Assembly (NCBI GenBank): GCA_021786265.1
Contig: JAJYNP010000222.1
Span: 1-23,950, forward strand
DNA: 23,950 nucleotides
DNA from: Chloroflexota bacterium
GTDB lineage: Bacteria; Chloroflexota; Limnocylindria; Limnocylindrales; CSP1-4
Reading direction: 5' to 3'
The position numbers and the translations under genes are program-made. Each line of letters starts with the position of its first letter. Position 1 is the stretch's first letter. This document shows, one piece after another, positions 22,341-23,950 of this stretch. The notes beneath the pieces are model-generated. The model saw only the letters and a list, made by a program, of their open reading frames with translations. It was not told where the DNA came from and ran no database searches.

Positions 22341-23684
22341 TCACTGGCCGGGGATCCACTTCCGGTCCAGCAGCTCGCGCAGGCGGTCCTGGGCGGCCGG
22401 AAGCGGGATCCGCGCCACCACCGGCTCGAGGAACCCGAGCACGATGAACTTGCGCGCCAGGTCCCGCGAGATCCCCCGGCTCATCAGGTAGAAGATCTGC
22501 GTCTCGTCGATGGGGCCGACCGAGCTGGAGTGGCTGGCACGCCGCACGTCCGGCTGGTCGATCTCCAGTGACGGGATGGTCACCGAGCGCGCCTTCTTCG
22601 CGAGCAGCATCGAGAACTCGCCGAGGAAGCTGTCGGTGCCCTTCGCGGACCGCTCGATCTCGATGAGTCCCTTGAAGAACCCACGGCTGGTGCCCTGGAA
22701 GATGCCCTTGCTGAGCAGGTCGCCGGTGGTGTCCTGGCCGCGATGCCGCGTGTAGCTGGTCAGGTCGAAGCGCTGGTCGGCGCCACCGAACGCGATCTCG
22801 GCCTGGTGCACGCCGCCGCCGCGCCCGACCAGCACGTTGTCGATCCGGCTCTTGACGTACGCGCCGCCGACCACCGCCAGCGCCCAGGTGAGTGCCGCGG
22901 ACTCGCCGACCGTGGCGTGACGGTTCACGAACGAGACGGTGTCCGCCCCGAAGTCCTCCTGCCCCGCGACGTCCAGCGTGGCGCCACGGTCGAGCACGAC
23001 CTCCGTGGTGCCCATCCACAGCGCCTGGCCGGCGCCATCCCGGGCAGCGGCGGACGCGACCTGCTCCTCCAGGAACGTGGCATGGGCATCCCGCCCCAGC
23101 GACACGACCGTGCGCGTGAGCAGCGCGCGTCCCTGCTCGCCCTGGGCCCAGCGCACCACGATCGGGCCGGCCAGCTCGACGCCGTCGGGGACGTGGACGA
23201 GCACGCCGAGCGTGAACGCCGCGCGGGCGGCCTGCGCGAAGCGGTCGTTGCCGGGGAGCGTGGCGCCGCCCTCGATCACGCGACGGAGCAGCCCGGGATC
23301 GCGCCGCAGCACGCGATCGAACGTGTCGACGATCACGCCCTTCGCGGCGGCCTCGGGGCTCAGCCCGCGTGCCACCACCGTGTCGTCGCGCACCTCGAGC
23401 AGCGCCGAGGCGCCTTCCGGCACGGCCGGCGACACCTCGCGCGCATCCCCGGTCCTGGCGTACGCGGCCATCTCGCCGAACCGGACCGGCCGCAGGTCCA
23501 CGTACGTGGTGAAGAGTGGGTTGCTCTCCACGGGGAGTTCGAGCGCGAGCGCCTCCGCGGCCATCCGTTCGTCGAGGAGCCAGTCGGGTTCGCCCAGCTC
23601 CCGGGCCAGGTCGCGCGGGGACGGCCCGGCCGCCAGGCCGAGCAGGGTGCCGGCGGGTGCGCCGGCGGGCATCGTGAGCGTCAT
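22341..23684 (-). CDS. sufD: Fe-S cluster assembly protein SufD
   Basis: A 447-residue SufD, the partner of SufB and SufC in the SufBCD scaffold that builds Fe-S clusters. The family's beta-helix core is seen (GVLVHVPDGVELAGPIVV, about 160-177; LVGRGGGVHQAEIAFGG). Conserved C-terminal blocks follow: HRGQDTTGDLLSKGIFQ, then RRASHSSSVGPIDETQIFYLMSRGI and KFIVLGFLEPVV. The His in ASHSSSVG corresponds to the conserved SHGA histidine of the family. The ATG overlaps the sufB stop by ATGA, so translation is coupled. A start at 23684 gives an N-terminus of normal length. sufC and sufS are not in the window and are expected beyond the right edge or elsewhere. Confidence 0.95.
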   Translation of the reverse strand: MTLTMPAGAPAGTLLGLAAGPSPRDLARELGEPDWLLDERMAAEALALELPVESNPLFTTYVDLRPVRFGEMAAYARTGDAREVSPAVPEGASALLEVRDDTVVARGLSPEAAAKGVIVDTFDRVLRRDPGLLRRVIEGGATLPGNDRFAQAARAAFTLGVLVHVPDGVELAGPIVVRWAQGEQGRALLTRTVVSLGRDAHATFLEEQVASAAARDGAGQALWMGTTEVVLDRGATLDVAGQEDFGADTVSFVNRHATVGESAALTWALAVVGGAYVKSRIDNVLVGRGGGVHQAEIAFGGADQRFDLTSYTRHRGQDTTGDLLSKGIFQGTSRGFFKGLIEIERSAKGTDSFLGEFSMLLAKKARSVTIPSLEIDQPDVRRASHSSSVGPIDETQIFYLMSRGISRDLARKFIVLGFLEPVVARIPLPAAQDRLRELLDRKWIPGQ

Positions 23685-23950
23685 CCGAGGGCGCCGTCCA
23701 TCTCCAGCCGGACCAGGCGGTTGAACTCGATCGCGTATTCCATCGGCAGCTCCTTGGTGAACACCTCGAGGAAGCCCTGCACGATGAGATTCTGCGCCTC
23801 GTTCTCGGTCAGGCCGCGGCTCATCAGGTAGAAGACCTGGTCCTGGCTGATCTTCCCGACGGTGGCCTCGTGGGTCATCGTGGTGTCGTCTTCCTGGATG
23901 TCGATGTACGGGTAGGTGTCGCTGCGGCTGGAGTCGTCCAGCATCAGCGC
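23681..23950 (-). CDS. sufB: Fe-S cluster assembly protein SufB, C-terminal part, cut by window edge
   Basis: The last 89 residues of SufB, open to the right edge of the window. The stretch DDSSRSDTYPYIDIQEDD, then MTHEATVGKISQDQVFYLMSRG and GFLEVFTKELPMEYAIEFNRL, is the highly conserved SufB C-terminus. The MTHEATVGK block is the part that meets SufD at the cluster-forming interface. The start and most of the protein are outside. An internal ATG at 23944 is not the gene start, because the frame continues upstream with the expected family sequence (Ala-Leu-Met-Leu-Asp). Confidence 0.95.
   Translation of the reverse strand, partial: ALMLDDSSRSDTYPYIDIQEDDTTMTHEATVGKISQDQVFYLMSRGLTENEAQNLIVQGFLEVFTKELPMEYAIEFNRLVRLEMDGALG

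Overview
This high-GC window (roughly 70% G+C by eye) reads as an ordinary chromosomal segment of an aerobic heterotroph. No transposase, integrase, phage gene, tRNA, rRNA or CRISPR array was recognised. Gene content and style point to Chloroflexota, with Actinobacteriota as the alternative. The clues are an RskA-type anti-sigma factor, a Suf operon with a small Rieske ferredoxin, ATP-type PEP carboxykinase, menaquinone methyltransferase, frequent GTG starts and several -10 boxes lying right against a start codon. The lineage is inferred from gene style, not from a marker phylogeny.

Layout, left to right. (1) 1-1530, minus strand: the 5' part of mmsA (runs off the left edge) and a membrane protein of the Lgt fold that has lost several catalytic residues. 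A 24-25 bp tandem repeat lies between them. (2) 1623-3320, plus: a YtcJ-type amidohydrolase, divergent from the Lgt-like gene over a possible bidirectional -10 element. (3) 3370-4335, minus: malate dehydrogenase. (4) 4514-8171, plus: a probable operon of a transsulfuration PLP enzyme, a HAD phosphatase and a DUF885 metallopeptidase, ending in a 23-bp convergent gap that holds a hairpin. (5) 8195-13611, minus: lgt-cbs coupled by a 2-nt gap, then pckA-gltA coupled by a 7-nt gap. (6) 13711-15567: a small one-TM protein (plus) facing menG and a putative PD-(D/E)XK-like protein (minus). (7) 15682-18007, minus: a compact four-gene cluster of a two-TM protein, a cupin, an ECF sigma factor and its RskA-like anti-sigma factor. 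(8) 18229-20952, plus: a membrane-anchored penicillin-acylase-family Ntn hydrolase. (9) 20959-23950, minus: sufB (3' part), sufD, a Rieske ferredoxin and a CPBP-family membrane protein lacking the usual catalytic Glu pair.

How the genes fit together. Malate dehydrogenase, citrate synthase and PEP carboxykinase all act at oxaloacetate and lie within about 8 kb. Cystathionine beta-synthase and the transsulfuration enzyme together would give reverse transsulfuration (homocysteine to cysteine), which could feed sulfur to the Suf system. Lgt, the anti-sigma factor, the acylase and the CPBP protein are envelope functions.

The least ordinary signals are: an ECF-type promoter candidate (GAAACC-N16-CGT) directly before the sigma gene, with a same-spaced match before the Rieske gene; two membrane-enzyme homologues with degraded active sites; apparently leaderless promoters around lgt and its divergent neighbour; and three short tandem repeats in intergenic DNA. 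I did not see a clearly new multi-gene system. The cupin/ECF/RskA cluster and the nuclease-like partner of menG are the best candidates for follow-up.
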